Positions 27,440-41,300 of a DNA stretch of 64,000 bases are shown here, piece by piece (the first letter of the stretch is position 1; each line of letters starts with the position of its first letter). Source of the stretch: Aristolochia californica (Eukaryota > Streptophyta > Magnoliopsida > Piperales > Aristolochiaceae). The translations under genes and the position numbers were made by a program. The stretch spans positions 12,891,237 to 12,955,236 of the forward strand of contig JARWKL010000009.1 in the NCBI GenBank assembly GCA_029961685.1, in the 5' to 3' direction. A model generated the notes under the pieces. The model was not told where the DNA came from, made no database searches, and saw only the letters and a program-made list of their open reading frames with translations.

Positions 27440-30094
27440 GGATCCAATCATTTTAAAGAGAATAAAAAATAGCTCATTAAATTCTCAAGTGAACGTGCGG
27501 TGGGATATTTAACCGAGTCAAACAAGCCATTATTTTGCCCAATTACAAAAAGCTGACCTAACGATCATTGATGATTGTAAAGTGATTTATCACACGTAAG
27601 GAAGGACTTTTGGGTTGGGATTGAACACTCTGTTAAAATTGCCTCGCCTCTCCTTTTCCCGACGATTGCAAAACCTGATATATAAAAACTAAAAAGAGGT
27701 TTAAATCCCTAAAAATTACAGAAACGTTTTGGAAATACCTCTCTCTATATTTGTGCATTGTGAATTTCCCTTTTAGATGTATACATTTTTCTTAAATCAA
27801 AACTTGAGTTTTCACTTTTCCCTTTATCTCGTAGACAAAAAAGAGTATAGATGACAACGAAATGAAAATTTTAGACTTTGTGAATGAAAAAATTTAAAGG
27901 AATAACAAAAAAAGTAAACAAAATTTATTCACACACCACAAATGAACACAACAGTTTTGTCATCCAAGTTTGAGAAATTCCACTAGTTCAACAACCCCAA
28001 TAGATTGGAATTTGATAAGAAAGAGATTTTTCTGCACATGCTTTAAAAAATGGATTTGCATGCTTGAAACATGTTAAAGATGCAAATGACCTATGGATCC
28101 AAACCTTTTAAAGAGAATAAAAAACCGCTCATTGAATTCTCAAGTGAACGTGCGGTGGGATATTTAACCGAGTCAAACAAGCCAATATTTTGCCCTTTCA
28201 CAAAAAGCTGACCTAACGATCATTGATGATTGTAATGTGATTTATCATGCGCAACGGGCCATATTTTCTTAAGGAGTGACTTTTGGGTTGGGATTCAACA
28301 CTCAGTTAAAATTCCCTCACCTCATTTTTTGCCGACGATTGCAAAACCTGATATATAAAAACTAAAAAAAGGTTTAAATCCCTATAAATTACAGAAACTT
28401 TTTGGAAATATCTGTCTCTAATTATGCATTGTGCATTTCCTTTTTAGATGTATACTTTTTTCTTAAATCAAAACTTGAGTTTTCACTTTTTCCATCATCT
28501 TGTAGACAAAAAAGAGAATAGATGACTACGAAATCAAAATTTTATAGTTTGTGTATGGAAAAAATTTAAAGCAATAAAAAACGTAAGTAAAGAAAATTTA
28601 TTCACGCACCACAAATGAACATAAAATTTTTGTCATCCAAGTTTGGGAAATTCCACTAGTACAAGAACCCCAATAGCTTTGAATTTGATAAGAAAGAGAT
28701 ATTTCTACACATGCTTTAAAAAGTGGATATGCTTGCTTGAAACATGTTAAAGATGCAAATGACCTATGGATCCAAACATTTTAAAGAGAATAAAAAATAG
28801 CTCATTAAATTCTCAAGTGAACGTGTAGTGGGATATTTAACCGAGTCAAACAAGCCATTATTTTGCCCAATTACAAAAAGCTGACCTAACGATCATTGAT
28901 GCTTGTAAAGTGATTTATCACACGTAAGGAAGGACTTTTGGGTTGGGATTCAACACTCAGATAAAATTGCCTTGCCTCTCCTTTTCCCGACGATTGCAAA
29001 ACCTGATATATAAAAACTAAAAAGAGGTTTAAATCCCTAAAAATTACAGAAACGTTTTGGAAATATCTCTCTCTATATTTGTGCATTGTGCATTTCCCTT
29101 TTAGATGTATACATTTTTCTAAAATCAAAACTTGAGTTTTCACTTTTCCCTTCATCTCGTAGACAAAAAAGAGTATAGATGACAACGAAATGAAAATTTT
29201 AGAGTTTGTGAATGAAAAAATTTAAAGGAATAACAAAAAAAGTAAAGAAAATTTATTCACACACCACAAATGAACACAACAGTTTTGTCATCCAAGTTTG
29301 AGACATTCCACTAGTTCAACAACCCCAATAGATTGGAATTTGATAAGAAAGAGATTTTTCTACACATGCTTTAAAAAATGGATTTGCATGCTTGAAACAT
29401 GTTAAAGATGCAAATGACCTATGGATCCAAACCTTTTAAAGAGAATAAAAAACCGCTCATTGAATTCTCAAGTGAATGTGCGGTGGGATATTTAACCGAG
29501 TCAAACAAGCCAATATTTTGCCCTTTCACAAAAAGCTGACCTAACGATCATTGATGATTGTAATGTGATTTATCATGCGCAACGGGCCATATTTTCATAA
29601 GGAGAGACTTTTGGGTTGGGATTCAACACTCAGTTAAAATTCCCTCACCTCCTTTTTTCCCGACGATTGCAAAACCTGATATATAAAAACTAAAAATAGG
29701 TTTAAATCCCTATAAATTACAGCAACTTTTTGGAAATATCTCTCTCTAATTATGCATTGTGCATTTCCATTTTAGATGTATACTTTTTTCTTAAATCAAA
29801 ACTTGAGTTTTCACTTTTTCCTTCATCTCGTAGACAAAAAAGAGAATAGATGACTACGAAATCAAAATTTTATAGTTTGTGTATGGAAAAAAATTAAAGC
29901 AATAAAAAACGTAACTAAAGAAAATTTATTCACGCACCACAAATGAACATAAAATTTTTGTCATCCAAGTTAGGAAATTCCACAAGTACAAGAACCCCAA
30001 TAGCTTTGAATTTGATAAGAAAAAGATATTTCTACACATTCTTTAAAAAATAGATATGCATGCTTGAAACATGTTAAAGATGCAAATGACCTAT
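27440..30094 (+). repeat. 1328-bp two-unit higher-order repeat, two copies
   Basis: Copies 27440-28767 and 28768-30094, each a 655-bp unit followed by a 672/673-bp unit. Both 655-bp units share the same deletion of about 18 bp (CACACGTAAGGAAGG near 27590 and 28918), and the preceding segments share GCTTGCTTGAAAC and AATAGCTCATT. Both second units share GGATTTGCATGC and CCAATATTTTGCCC. The 27440 and 28768 units look about 95 % alike over the stretches I compared. Confidence 0.85.
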
Positions 30095-31086
30095 GGATCC
30101 AAACCTTTTAAAGAGAATAAAAAATTGCTCATTAAATTCTCAAGTGAACGTGCGGTGGGATATTTTACCGAGTCAAACATGCCATTATTTTGCCCATTTA
30201 CAAAAAGCTAACCTAACGATCATTGATGATTGTAAAGTGATTTATCATGAGTATCGGGCCATATTTTTGTATGGAAAGACTTTTGGGATGGGATTCAACA
30301 CTCAGTTAAAATTCCCTCACTCCCCTTTTCCCGACGATTGCAAAACCTGCTATATAAAAACTAAGAAGAAGTTTAAATCACTAAAAATACAGAAACTTTT
30401 TGTAAATATCTCTGTCTATAATTTTGCATTGTGCATTTCCTTTTTTTTTGTATACTTTTTTCTTAAATGAAAAAACTTGAATTTTCACTTTTCCCTTCAT
30501 CTTGTAGACAAAAGAGAGAATAGATGACAACGAAATGAAAATTTTAGAGTTTGTGCATGGAAAAAATTTAAAGCAATAAGAAACGTAAGTAAAGAAAATT
30601 TATTCACACACCACAAATGAACACAAAAGTTTTGTCAGCCAAGTTTGGGAAATTCCACTAGTGCAACAACCCCAATAGCTTGGAATTTGATAAGAAAGAG
30701 ATATTTCTACACATGCTTTAAAAAATGGATATGCTTGCTTGAAACATGTTAAAGATGCAAATGACCTATGGATCCAAACCTTTTAAAGAGAATAAAAAAC
30801 AGCTCATTAAATTCTCTAGTGAACGTGCGGTGGGATATTTAACCGAGTCAAACAAGCCATTATTTTGCCCAATTACAAAATGCTGACCTAACGATCATTG
30901 ATGATTGTAAAGTGATTTATCATATGTAACGGGCAATATTATTGTAAGGAAGGACTTTTGGGTTGGGATTCAACACTCAGTTAAAATTCCCTCGCCTCTC
31001 CTTTTCCCGACGATTGCAAAACCTGATATATAAAAACTAAAAAGAGGTTTAAATACCTAAAAATTACAGAAACGTTTTGGAAATAT

Positions 31087-31622
31087 CTCTCTATATTTGT
31101 GCCTTTTGCATTTCCATTTTATATGTATACATTTTTCTTAAATCAAAACTTGAGTTTTCACTTTTCCCTTCATCTCGTAGACAAAAAAGAGAATAGATGA
31201 CAACGAAATGAAAATTTTAGAGTTTGTGTACGGAAAAAATTTAAAGCAATAAAAAACGTAAGTAAAATTTATTCACACACCACAAATGAACACAAAATTT
31301 TTGTCATCCATGTTTTGGAAATTCAACTAGTTTAACAACCCCAATAGATTGACTCTCTATAATTTTCCATTGCGCATTTCCGTTTAAGATATATACTTTT
31401 TTCTTAAGTCAAAACTTGAGTTTTCAGTTTTCCCTTCATCTCGTAGACAAAAAAGAGAATATATGACAACGAAATGAAAATTTTAGAGTTTGTGTATAGA
31501 AAAAATTTAAAGCAATAACAAAAGTAAGTAAAAAAAATTTATTCACACACCACAAATGAACACAAAAGTTTTGTCGACCAAGTTTGGGAAATTCTACTAG
31601 TTCAATAACCCCAGTAGCTTTG
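31087..31622 (+). repeat. 270-bp internal tandem duplication
   Basis: Join at 31352/31353, with one changed base (GATTGA instead of GATTGG). The host unit is 939 bp (30770-31708). Confidence 0.88.
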
Positions 31623-32701
31623 AATTAGTTAAGAAAGAGATATTTCTACACATGCTTCAAAAAATGATAATGCATGCTTGAAACATGTTAAAGATGCAAA
31701 TGACCTATGGATCCAAACCTTTTAAAGAGAATAAAAAATTGCTCATTAAATTCTCAAGTGAACGTGCGGTGGGATATTTAACTGAGTCAAACAAGCCTTT
31801 ATTTTGCCCATTTACAAAAAGCTGACCTAACGATCATTGATGATTTTAAAGTGATTTATCATGCAAAACGGGCCATATTTTTGTAAGGAATTACTTTTGG
31901 GTTGGGATTCAACACTCAGTTAAAATTCCCTCGCCTCCCCTTTTCCCGACGATTGCCAAACCTGATATATAAAAACTAAAAAGAGGTTTAAATCCATAAA
32001 AATTACAGAAAATTTTTGGAAATATCTCTCTCTATATTTGTGCATTGTGCATTTCCATTTTAGATGTATATACTTTTCTTAAATCAAAACTTGAGTTTTC
32101 ACTTTTCCCTTCATCTTGTAGACAAAAAAGAGAATAGATGACAACAAAATGAAAATTTTATACTTTGTGTATGGAAAAACTTTAAAGCAATAAAAAAATT
32201 AAGTAAAGAAAATTGATTCACGCAGCACAAATGAACACAAATTCTTGCATCCAAGTTTGGGAAATTCCACAAGTACAACAACCCCAATATCTTGGAATTT
32301 GCTAAGAAAGACATATTTCTACACATGCTTTAAAAAATGGATATGCATGCTTGAAACATGTTAAAGATGCAAATGACCTATGGATCCAAACCTTTTAAAG
32401 ATAATAAAAAATTTCTCATTAAATTCTCAAGTGAACGTGCGGTGGGATATTTAACCGAGTCAAACAAGCCATAATTTTGCCCATTTGCAAAAAGCTGACC
32501 TAACGATCATTGATGATTGTAAAGTGATTTATCATGCGTAATGGGCCATATTTTTGTAAGGAATGACTTTTGGGTTGGGATTCAACACTCAGTTAAAATT
32601 CCCTCACCACCTTTTTTCCCGACGATTCAAAAACCTTATATATAAAAACTAAAAAGAGGTATAAATCCATAAAAAAATACAGAAATTTTTTGGAAATATA
32701 T

Positions 32702-33237
32702 CTCTCTATATTTGTGCATTGTGCATTTCCATTTTAGATGTATACATTTTTCTTATATCATAACTCTAGTTTTTACTTTTCCCTTCATCTCGTAGACCAA
32801 AAAGAGAATAGATGACAACAAAATAAAAATTTTAGACTTTGTGTATGGAAAAAATTTAAGGCAATAGCGAACGTAAGTAAAATTTATTCTCACAGCACAA
32901 ATGAACACAAAAGTTTTGTCATCCATGTTTGGGAAATTCCACTAGTTTAACAACCCCAATAGATTGGCTCTCTATAATTTTCCATTGTGCATTTCCATTT
33001 TAGATGTATACTTTTTTCTTAAATCAAAACTTGAGTTTTCACTTTTCCCTTCATCTCGTAGACAAAAAAGAGAATAGATGACAACAACATGAAAGTTTTA
33101 GAGTTTGTGTATGGGAAAAATTTTAAGCAATAAGAAACGTAAGTAAAGAAAATTTATTCTCACACCACAAATGAACACAAAAGTTTTGTCATCAGAGTTT
33201 GGAAAATTTCACTAGTTCAACAACCCCAATAGCTTGG
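32702..33237 (+). repeat. 270-bp internal tandem duplication
   Basis: Join at 32967/32968, AGATTGG then CTCTCTATAA. The host unit is 942 bp (32382-33323). Confidence 0.9.
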
Positions 33238-36200
33238 AATTTGATAAGAAAGAGATATTTCTACATATGCTATAAAAAATGGATATGCATGCTTGAAACA
33301 TGTTAATGATGCAAATGACCTATGGATCCAAACCTTTTAAAGAGAATATAAAATTGCTCATTAAATTCTCAAGTGAACGTGCGGTGGGATTTTTAACTGA
33401 GTCAAACAAGCCATTATTTTGCCCATTTACAAAAAGCTGACCTAACGATCATTGATGATTGTAAAGTGATTTATCATGCGTAACAGGCCATATTTTAGTA
33501 AGGAATGACTTTTAAATTTGGATTCAACACTCAGTTAAAATTCCCTCACCTCCTTTTTTCCCGACGATTGCAAAACCTGATATATAAAAACTAAAAAGAG
33601 GTTTAAATCCCTAAAAATTACAGAAAGTTTTAAAAATATCTCTCCCTATATTTTTGCATTGTGCATTTCCATTTTAGATGTATAAATTTTTCTTAAATCA
33701 AAACATGAGTTTTCACTTTTCCCTTCATCTCGTAGACAAAAAAGAGAATAAATTACAACGAAATGAAAATTTTAAACTTTGTGTGTGAAAAAAATTTAAG
33801 GAATAACGAAGGTAATTAAAGAAAATTTATTCAAACACCACAAATGTACACACAAGTTTTGTCATCCAAGTTTGTGAAATTCCACTAGTTCAACAACCCC
33901 ATTAGATTGGAATTTGATAAGAAAGAGATTTTTCACCACATGCTTCACAAAATGGATATGCATGCTTGAAACATGTTAAAGATGCAAGTCACCTATGAAT
34001 CCAAACCTTTTGAAGAGAATAACAAACCGCTCATTGAATTCTCATGTGAACGTGCGGTGGGATATTTAACTGAATCAAACAAGCCATTATTTTGCCCATT
34101 TACAAAAACTGACCTAACGATCATTGATGATTGTAAAGTGATTTATCATGTGTAACGGGCCATATTTTTGTAAGGAATGACTTTTGGGTTGGGATTCAAC
34201 ACTTAATTAAAATTCCCTCGTCTCCCCTTCTCCCGACGATTGCAAAACCTGATATATAAAAACTAAAAAGAGGTTTAAATCCCTAAAAATTATAGAAACG
34301 TTTTGGAAATATCTCTCTCTATATTTGTGCATTGTGCATTTCCTTTTTAGATGTATACATTTTTCTTAAATCAAAAAATGAGTTTTCACTTTTCCCTTCA
34401 TCTCGTAGACAAAAAAGAGAATAGATAACAACGAAATGAAAATTTTAGAGTTTGTGTATGGAAAAAATTTAAATCAATAACCAACGTAAGTAAAATTTAT
34501 TCACACACCACAAATGAACACAAAAGTTTTGTCATCCAAGTTTGGAAAATTCCACTATTTCAACAACCCAATAGCTTGGAATTTGAAAAGAAAGAGATTT
34601 TTCTACACATGCTTTAAAAAATGGATATGCATGCTTGAAACATGTTAAAGATGAAAATGACCTATGGATCCAAACCTTTTAAAGAGAATAAAAAATTGCT
34701 CATTAAATTCTCAAGTGAACATGTGGTGGGATATTTAACCGTGTCAAACAAGCCATTATTTTGCCCATTTTCAAAAAGCTGACCTAACGATCATTGATGA
34801 TTGTAAAGTAATTTATCATGCGTAACGGGCCATATTTTTTTAAGGAATGACTTTTGGGTTGGGATTCAACACTCAGTTAAAATTCCCTGACCTCCTTTTT
34901 TCCCGACGATTGCAAAACCTGATATATAAAAACTAAAATGAGGTTTAAATCCCTAAAAATTACAGAAAGTTTTTGGAAATATCTGTCTCTATAATTTTTC
35001 ATTGTGCATTTCCATTTTAGATGTATACTTTTTCTTAAATAAAAACTTGAGTTTTCACTTTTCCCTTCATCTCGTTGACAAAACAGATAATAGATGACAG
35101 CGAAATGAAAATTTTAGAGTTTGTGTATGGAAAAAATTTAAAGCAATAAAAAACGTAAGTAAAGAAATTTATTCATTCACTACAAATGAACACAAAAGTT
35201 TTATCATCCAAGTTTGGGAAATTCCACTAGTACAACAACCCCAATAGCTTGGAATTTGATAAGAAAGAGATATTTCTACACATGCTTTAAAAAATGGATA
35301 TGCAAGCTTGAAACATGTTAAAGAAGCAAATGAACTATGGACCCAAACCTTCTAAAGAGAATAAAAAATTGCTCATTAAATTCTCAAGTGAAAGTGCTGT
35401 GGAATATTTAACCCAGTCAAACAAGCCATTATTTTTCCCATTTACAAAAAGCTGACCTAACGATCATTGATGATTGTAAAGTGATTTATCATGTGTAACA
35501 GGCCATATTTTTGTAGGGAATTACTTTTGGGTTGGTATTAAACGTTCAGTTAAAATTCCCTCGCCTCTCCTTTTCCCGACGATTGCAAAACCTGATATAT
35601 AAAAACTAAAAAGAGGTTTAAATCCCAACAAATTACAGAAAAATTTTGGAAATATCTCTCTCTATATTTTCGCATTGTGCATTTCCATTTTAGATGTATA
35701 CATTTTTCTTTAATCAAAACTTGAGTTTTCACTTTTCCCTTCATCTCGTAGACAAAAAAGAGAATAGATGACAACGAAATAAAAATTTTAGACTTTGTGA
35801 ATGGTAAAAATTTAAAGCAAAAACAAACGTAAGTAAAGAAAATTTATACTCACACCACAAATGAACACAAAATTTTTGTCATCGAACTTTGGGAAATTCC
35901 ACTAGTTCAACAACCCCAATAGAATTGAATTTGATAAGAAAGAGATTTTTCTACACATGCTTTAAAAAAAGGATATGCATGCTTGAAACATGTTAAAGTT
36001 GAAAATGACTTATGGATCCAAACTTTTTAAAGAGAATAACAAACCGCTCAATGAATTCTCAAGTGAACGTGCGGTGGGATATTTAATCGAGTCAAACAAG
36101 CCATTATTTTGCCCATTTACAAAAAGCTGACCGAACGATCATTGATGATTGTAATGTGATTTATCATGCGTAATGGGCCATATTTTTGTAAGGAATGACT

Positions 36201-37684
36201 TTTGGGTTGGGATTCAACACTCAGTTAAAATTCCCTCGCCTCTCCTTTTCCCGATGATTGTCAAACCTGATATATAAAAACTAAAAAGAGGTTTAAATCC
36301 CTAAGAAATACAAATTTTTTTTGGAAATATCTCTCTCTATTTTTGTGCATTGTGAATTTCTATTTTAGATGTATACATTTTTCCTAAATCAAAACTTGAG
36401 TTTTCACTCTTCCCTTCAACTCGTTAACAAAAAAGAGAATAGATGACAACGAAATGAAAATTTTAGAGTTTGTGTATGGAAAAAATTTAAAGCAATAACA
36501 AACGTAAGTAAATACAATTTATTCACACACCACAAATGAACACAAAAGTTTTGTCATCCAAGTTTGGGAAATTCCACTAGTTCAAGAACTCCAATAGATT
36601 AGAATTTGATAAGAAAGAGATTTTTCTACACATGCTTTAAAAAATGGAGATGCATGCTTAAAAGATGTTAAAGATGCAAATGAGCTATGGTTCCAAACCT
36701 TTTAAAGAGAATAACAAACCGCAGATTGAATTCTCAAGTGAACGTGCGGTGGGATATTTAACCGAGTCTAACAAGCCATTATTTTGCCCACTAACAAAAA
36801 AAGCTGACCTAACGATCATTGATGATTGTAAAGTGATTTATCATGCGTAAAGGGTAATATTTTTGTAAGGAATGACTTTTCGGTTGGGATTCAACACTCA
36901 GTTAAAATTTCCATGCCTCCCCTTTTCTCGACGATTGCAAAACCTGATATATAAAAACTAAAAAGAGGTTTAAATCCCTAAACATTACAGAAACTTTTTG
37001 GAAATATCTCTCTCTATAATTTTTCATTGTGTATTTCCATTTTAGATATATATATTTTTCTTAAATCAAAACTCGAGTTTTCACTTTTCCCTTCATCTCC
37101 TAGACAAAAAAGATAATAGATGACAACGAAATGAAAATTTTAGAGTTTGTGTATGGAAAAAATTTAAAGCAATAACAAATGTAAGTAAAGAAAATTTATT
37201 CTCACACCACTAATGAACACAAAAGTTTTGTCATCGAACTTTCGGAAATTCCACTAGTTCAACAACCCCAATAGATTAGAATTTGATAAGAAAGAGATTT
37301 TTCTACACATGCTTTAAAAAATGGATATGCATGCTTGAAACATGTTAAAGATGCAAATCACCTATGGATCCAAACTTTTTAAAGAGAATAACAAACCGCT
37401 CAATGAATTCTCAAGTGACCGTGCCGTGGGATATTTAACCGAGTCAAACAAGCCATTATTTTGCCCACTTACAAAAAGCTGACTTAACGATCATTGATGA
37501 TTGTAAATTGATTTATCATGCATAACGGGCCATATTTTTGTAAGGAATGACTTTTGGGTTGGGATTCAACACTCAGTTAAAATTCCCTCGCCTCCCCTTT
37601 TCTCGACAATTGCAAAACCTGATATATAAAAACTAAAAGGAGGTTTGAATCCCTAAAAATTGCAGAAACGTTTTGGGAATATCT

Positions 37685-38220
37685 CTCTCTATATTTGTGC
37701 ATTGTGCATTTCCATTTTAGATGTATATATTTTTCTTAAATCAAAACTTGATTTTTCACTTTTCCCCTCATCTCAAAGACAAAAAAGAGAATAGATGACA
37801 ATGAAATAAAAATTTTAGAGTTTGTGTATGGAAAAAATTTAAAGCAACAACAAACATAAGTAAAATTTATTCACTCACCACAAATGAACACAAAAGTTTT
37901 GTCATCCAAGTTTGGAAAATTCCACTAGTTTAACAACCCCAATAGATTGGCTCTGTTTAATTTTCCATTGTGCATTTCCATTTTAGATGTATACTTTTTT
38001 CTTAAATCAAAACTTGAGTTTTCACTTTTCTCTTCATCTCATAGACAAAACAGAGAATAGATGACAACGAAATGAAAATTTTAGAGTTTGTGTATGGAAA
38101 AAATTTTAAGCAATAAAAAACCTAAGTAAAGAAAATTTATTCACAAACTACTAATGAACACAAAAGTTTTGTCATCCAAGTTTGGGAAATTCCACTAGTA
38201 CAACAACCCCAATAGCTTGG
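37685..38220 (+). repeat. 270-bp internal tandem duplication
   Basis: Join at 37950/37951, AGATTGG then CTCTGTTTAA. The host unit is 941 bp (37366-38306). Confidence 0.9.
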
Positions 38221-38306
38221 AATTTGATAAGAAAGAGATATATCTACACATGCTTTAAAAAATGGATATGCATGCTTGAAACATGTTTAAGATGCAAATG
38301 AGCTAT

Positions 38307-41300
38307 GGATCCAAACCTTTTAAAGAGAATAAAAAATTGCTCATTAAATTCTCAAGTGAACGTGCGGTGAGATATTTAACCGAGTCAAACAAGCCATTAT
38401 TTTGTCCACTTACAAAAAGCTGACTTAACGATCATTGATGATTGTAAAGTGATTTATCATGCGTAACGGGCCATATTTTTGTAAGGAATTACTTTTGGGT
38501 TGGTATTCAACACTCAGTTAAAATTCCCTTGCCTCCCCTTTTCCCGACGAGTGCAAAACCTGATATATAAAAACTAAAAGGAGGTTTAAATCCCTAAAAA
38601 TTGTAGAAACGTTTTGGAAATATCTCTCTCTATATTTGCGGATTGTGCATTTCCATTTTAGATGTGTACATTTTTCTTAAATCAAAACTTGATTTTTCAC
38701 TTTTCCCTTCTTCTCGTAGACAAAAAAGAGAATAGATGACAACAAAATGAAAATTTCAGAGTTTTTTGTATGGAAAAAATTTAAAGCAACAACAAGCGTA
38801 AGTAAAGAAAATTGATTGACACACCCCCAATGAACACAAAAGTTTTGTCATAAAGTTTGGGAAATTCCACTAGTTCAACAACACCAATAGATTGGAATTT
38901 TATAAGAAAGGGATTTTTCTACACATGCTTTAAAAAATGGATATGCATGCTTGAAACATGTTAAAGATGCAAATGACCTACGGATCCATACCTTTTATAG
39001 AGAATAACAAACCGCTCATTGAGTTCTCAAGTTAATGTGCGGTGGGATATTGAACCGAGTCAAACAAGTCGTTATTTTCCCATTTACAAAAAGCTGACCT
39101 AACGATCATTAATGATTGTAATGTGATTTATCATGCGTAACTGGCCATATTTTTGTAAGGAATGACATTTGGGTTGGGATTCAACACTTAGTTAAAATTC
39201 CCTCACCTCCTTTTTTCCTGACGATTGCAAAACCTGATATATAAAAACTAAAAAAAGGTTTAAATCCCTAAAAATTACAGAAACGTTTTGGAAATATCTC
39301 TCTCTATAATTTTGCATTGTGAATTTCCATTTTAGATATATACTTTTTTCTTAAATTAAAACTTGATTTTTCACTTTTCCCTACATCTCGTAGACAAAAA
39401 AGAGAATAGATGACAACGAAATGAAACTTTTAGAGTTTGTGTATGAAAAAAATTTAAAGCAATAACAAATGTAAGTAAAGAAAATTTATTCACACACCAC
39501 AAATGAACAAAAAAGTTTTGTCATCCAAATTTGGGAAATTCCACTAGTACAACAACCCCAATAGCTTGGAATTTGATAAGAAAGAGATTTTTCTATACAT
39601 GCTTTAAAAAATGGATATGCATGCTTGAAACATGTTAAATATGCAAATGACCTATGGACCCAAACCTTTTAAAGAGAATAAAAAATTGCTCATTAAATTC
39701 TCAAGTAAACGTGCGGTGGGATTTTTAACCGAGTCAAACAAGGCATTATTTTGCCCATTTACAAAAGGCTGACCTAACGATCATTGATGATTGTAATATG
39801 ATTTATCATGCGTAACGGGCCATATTTTTGTAAGGAATGACTTTTGTGTTGGGATTCAACACTTAGTTAAAATTCCCCCACCTCCTTTTTCCTAACGATT
39901 GCAAAACCTGACATATAAAAACTGAAAAGAGGTTTAAATCCCTAAAAAATACATAAAATTTTTGGAAATTTCTCTCTCTATAATTTTTCATTGTGCATTA
40001 CCGATTTAGATGTATACTTTTTTCTTAAATGAAAACTTGAGTTTTCACTTTTCCCTTCATCTCTTAGAGAAAACAGAGAATAGATGACAACGAAATGAAA
40101 ATTTTAGAGTTTGTATATGAAAAAAATTTAAAGCAATAAAAAACGTAAGTCAAGAAATTTATTCATACACCACAAATGAACACAAAAGTTTGGTCATCCA
40201 AGTTTGGGAAATTCCACTAGTACAACAACCCCAATAGCTTGGAATTTGATAAGAAAGAGATTTTTCTATACATGCTTTAAAAAATGGATTTGCAAGCTTG
40301 AAACATGTTAAAGATGCAAATTACCTTTGGACTCAAACATTTTAAAGAGAATAAAAAGTTGCTCATAAAATTTTCAAGTGAACATGCGATGGGATATTTA
40401 ACTGAGTCAAACAAGCCATTATTTTGCCCATTTACAAAAAGCTGACCTAACGATCATTGATGATTGTAAAGTGATTTATCATGCGTAACGGGCCATATTT
40501 TTGTAAGGAATTACTTTCGGGTTCGTATTCAACACTCAGTTAAAATTCCCTCGCCTCACCTTTTCCCGACGATTGCAAAACCTGATATATAAAAACTAAA
40601 AAGAGGTTTAAATCCCAACAAATTACAGAAACTTTTTGGAAATATCTCTTTCTATATTTGTGCATTGTGCATTTCCATTTTAGATGTATACATTTTTCTT
40701 AAATGAAAACTTGAGTTTGCACTTTTCCCTTCATCTCGTAGACAAAAAAGAGAATAGAAGACAACGAAATGAAAATTTTAGTGTTTGTGTATTTAAAAAA
40801 TTTTAAGCAATAAAAAACATAAGTAAAGAAAATTTATTCACGCACAACAAATCAACACAAAATTTTTGTCATCCTAGTTTGGGAAATTCAACTAGTACGA
40901 CAACCCCAATCACTTGGAATTTATAAGAAAGAGATATTTTTACACATGCTTAAAAAAATGGATATGCATGCTTGAAACATGTTTAAGATGGAAATGACCT
41001 ATGGATTCAAACATTTTAAAGAGAATAAAAAATTGCTCATTAAATTCTCAAGTGAACTTGCGGTGGGATATTTAACCGAGTCAAACAAGCCATTATTTTG
41101 CCCATTTACAAAAAGCTGACCTAACGATCATTGATGATTGTAATGTGATTTATCATGCGTAACGGGCCATATTTTTGTGAGGAATGACTTTTGTGTTGGG
41201 ATTCAACACTTAGTTACAATTCCCTCACCTCCTTTTTTCCTGACGATTACAAAACCTGATATATAAAAACTAAAAAGAGGTTTAAATCCCTAAAAATTAC

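Larger units (their letters stand above)
23831..38306 (+). repeat. Plus block, part 2: simple units with four interspersed long units
   Basis: Anchors at 23831, 24744, 25418, 26092, 26765, 27440, 28095, 28768, 29423, 30095, 30770, 31709, 32382, 33324, 33997, 34666, 35339, 36014, 36689, 37366 and 38307. Long spacings of 913, 939, 942 and 941 bp start at 23831, 30770, 32382 and 37366. Each contains the same 270-bp internal duplication. Two units of 655 bp start at 27440 and 28768 and share the same deletion of about 18 bp. Confidence 0.93.

Noticed and set aside
30093..30470. 125-codon open frame, the longest in the window
   Set aside because: It is a read-through of the satellite unit across the anchor, GC patch and (CT)n run. 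Its frame is open only because of local indels, neighbouring units have stops in the same place, and the translation is low-complexity at the end.
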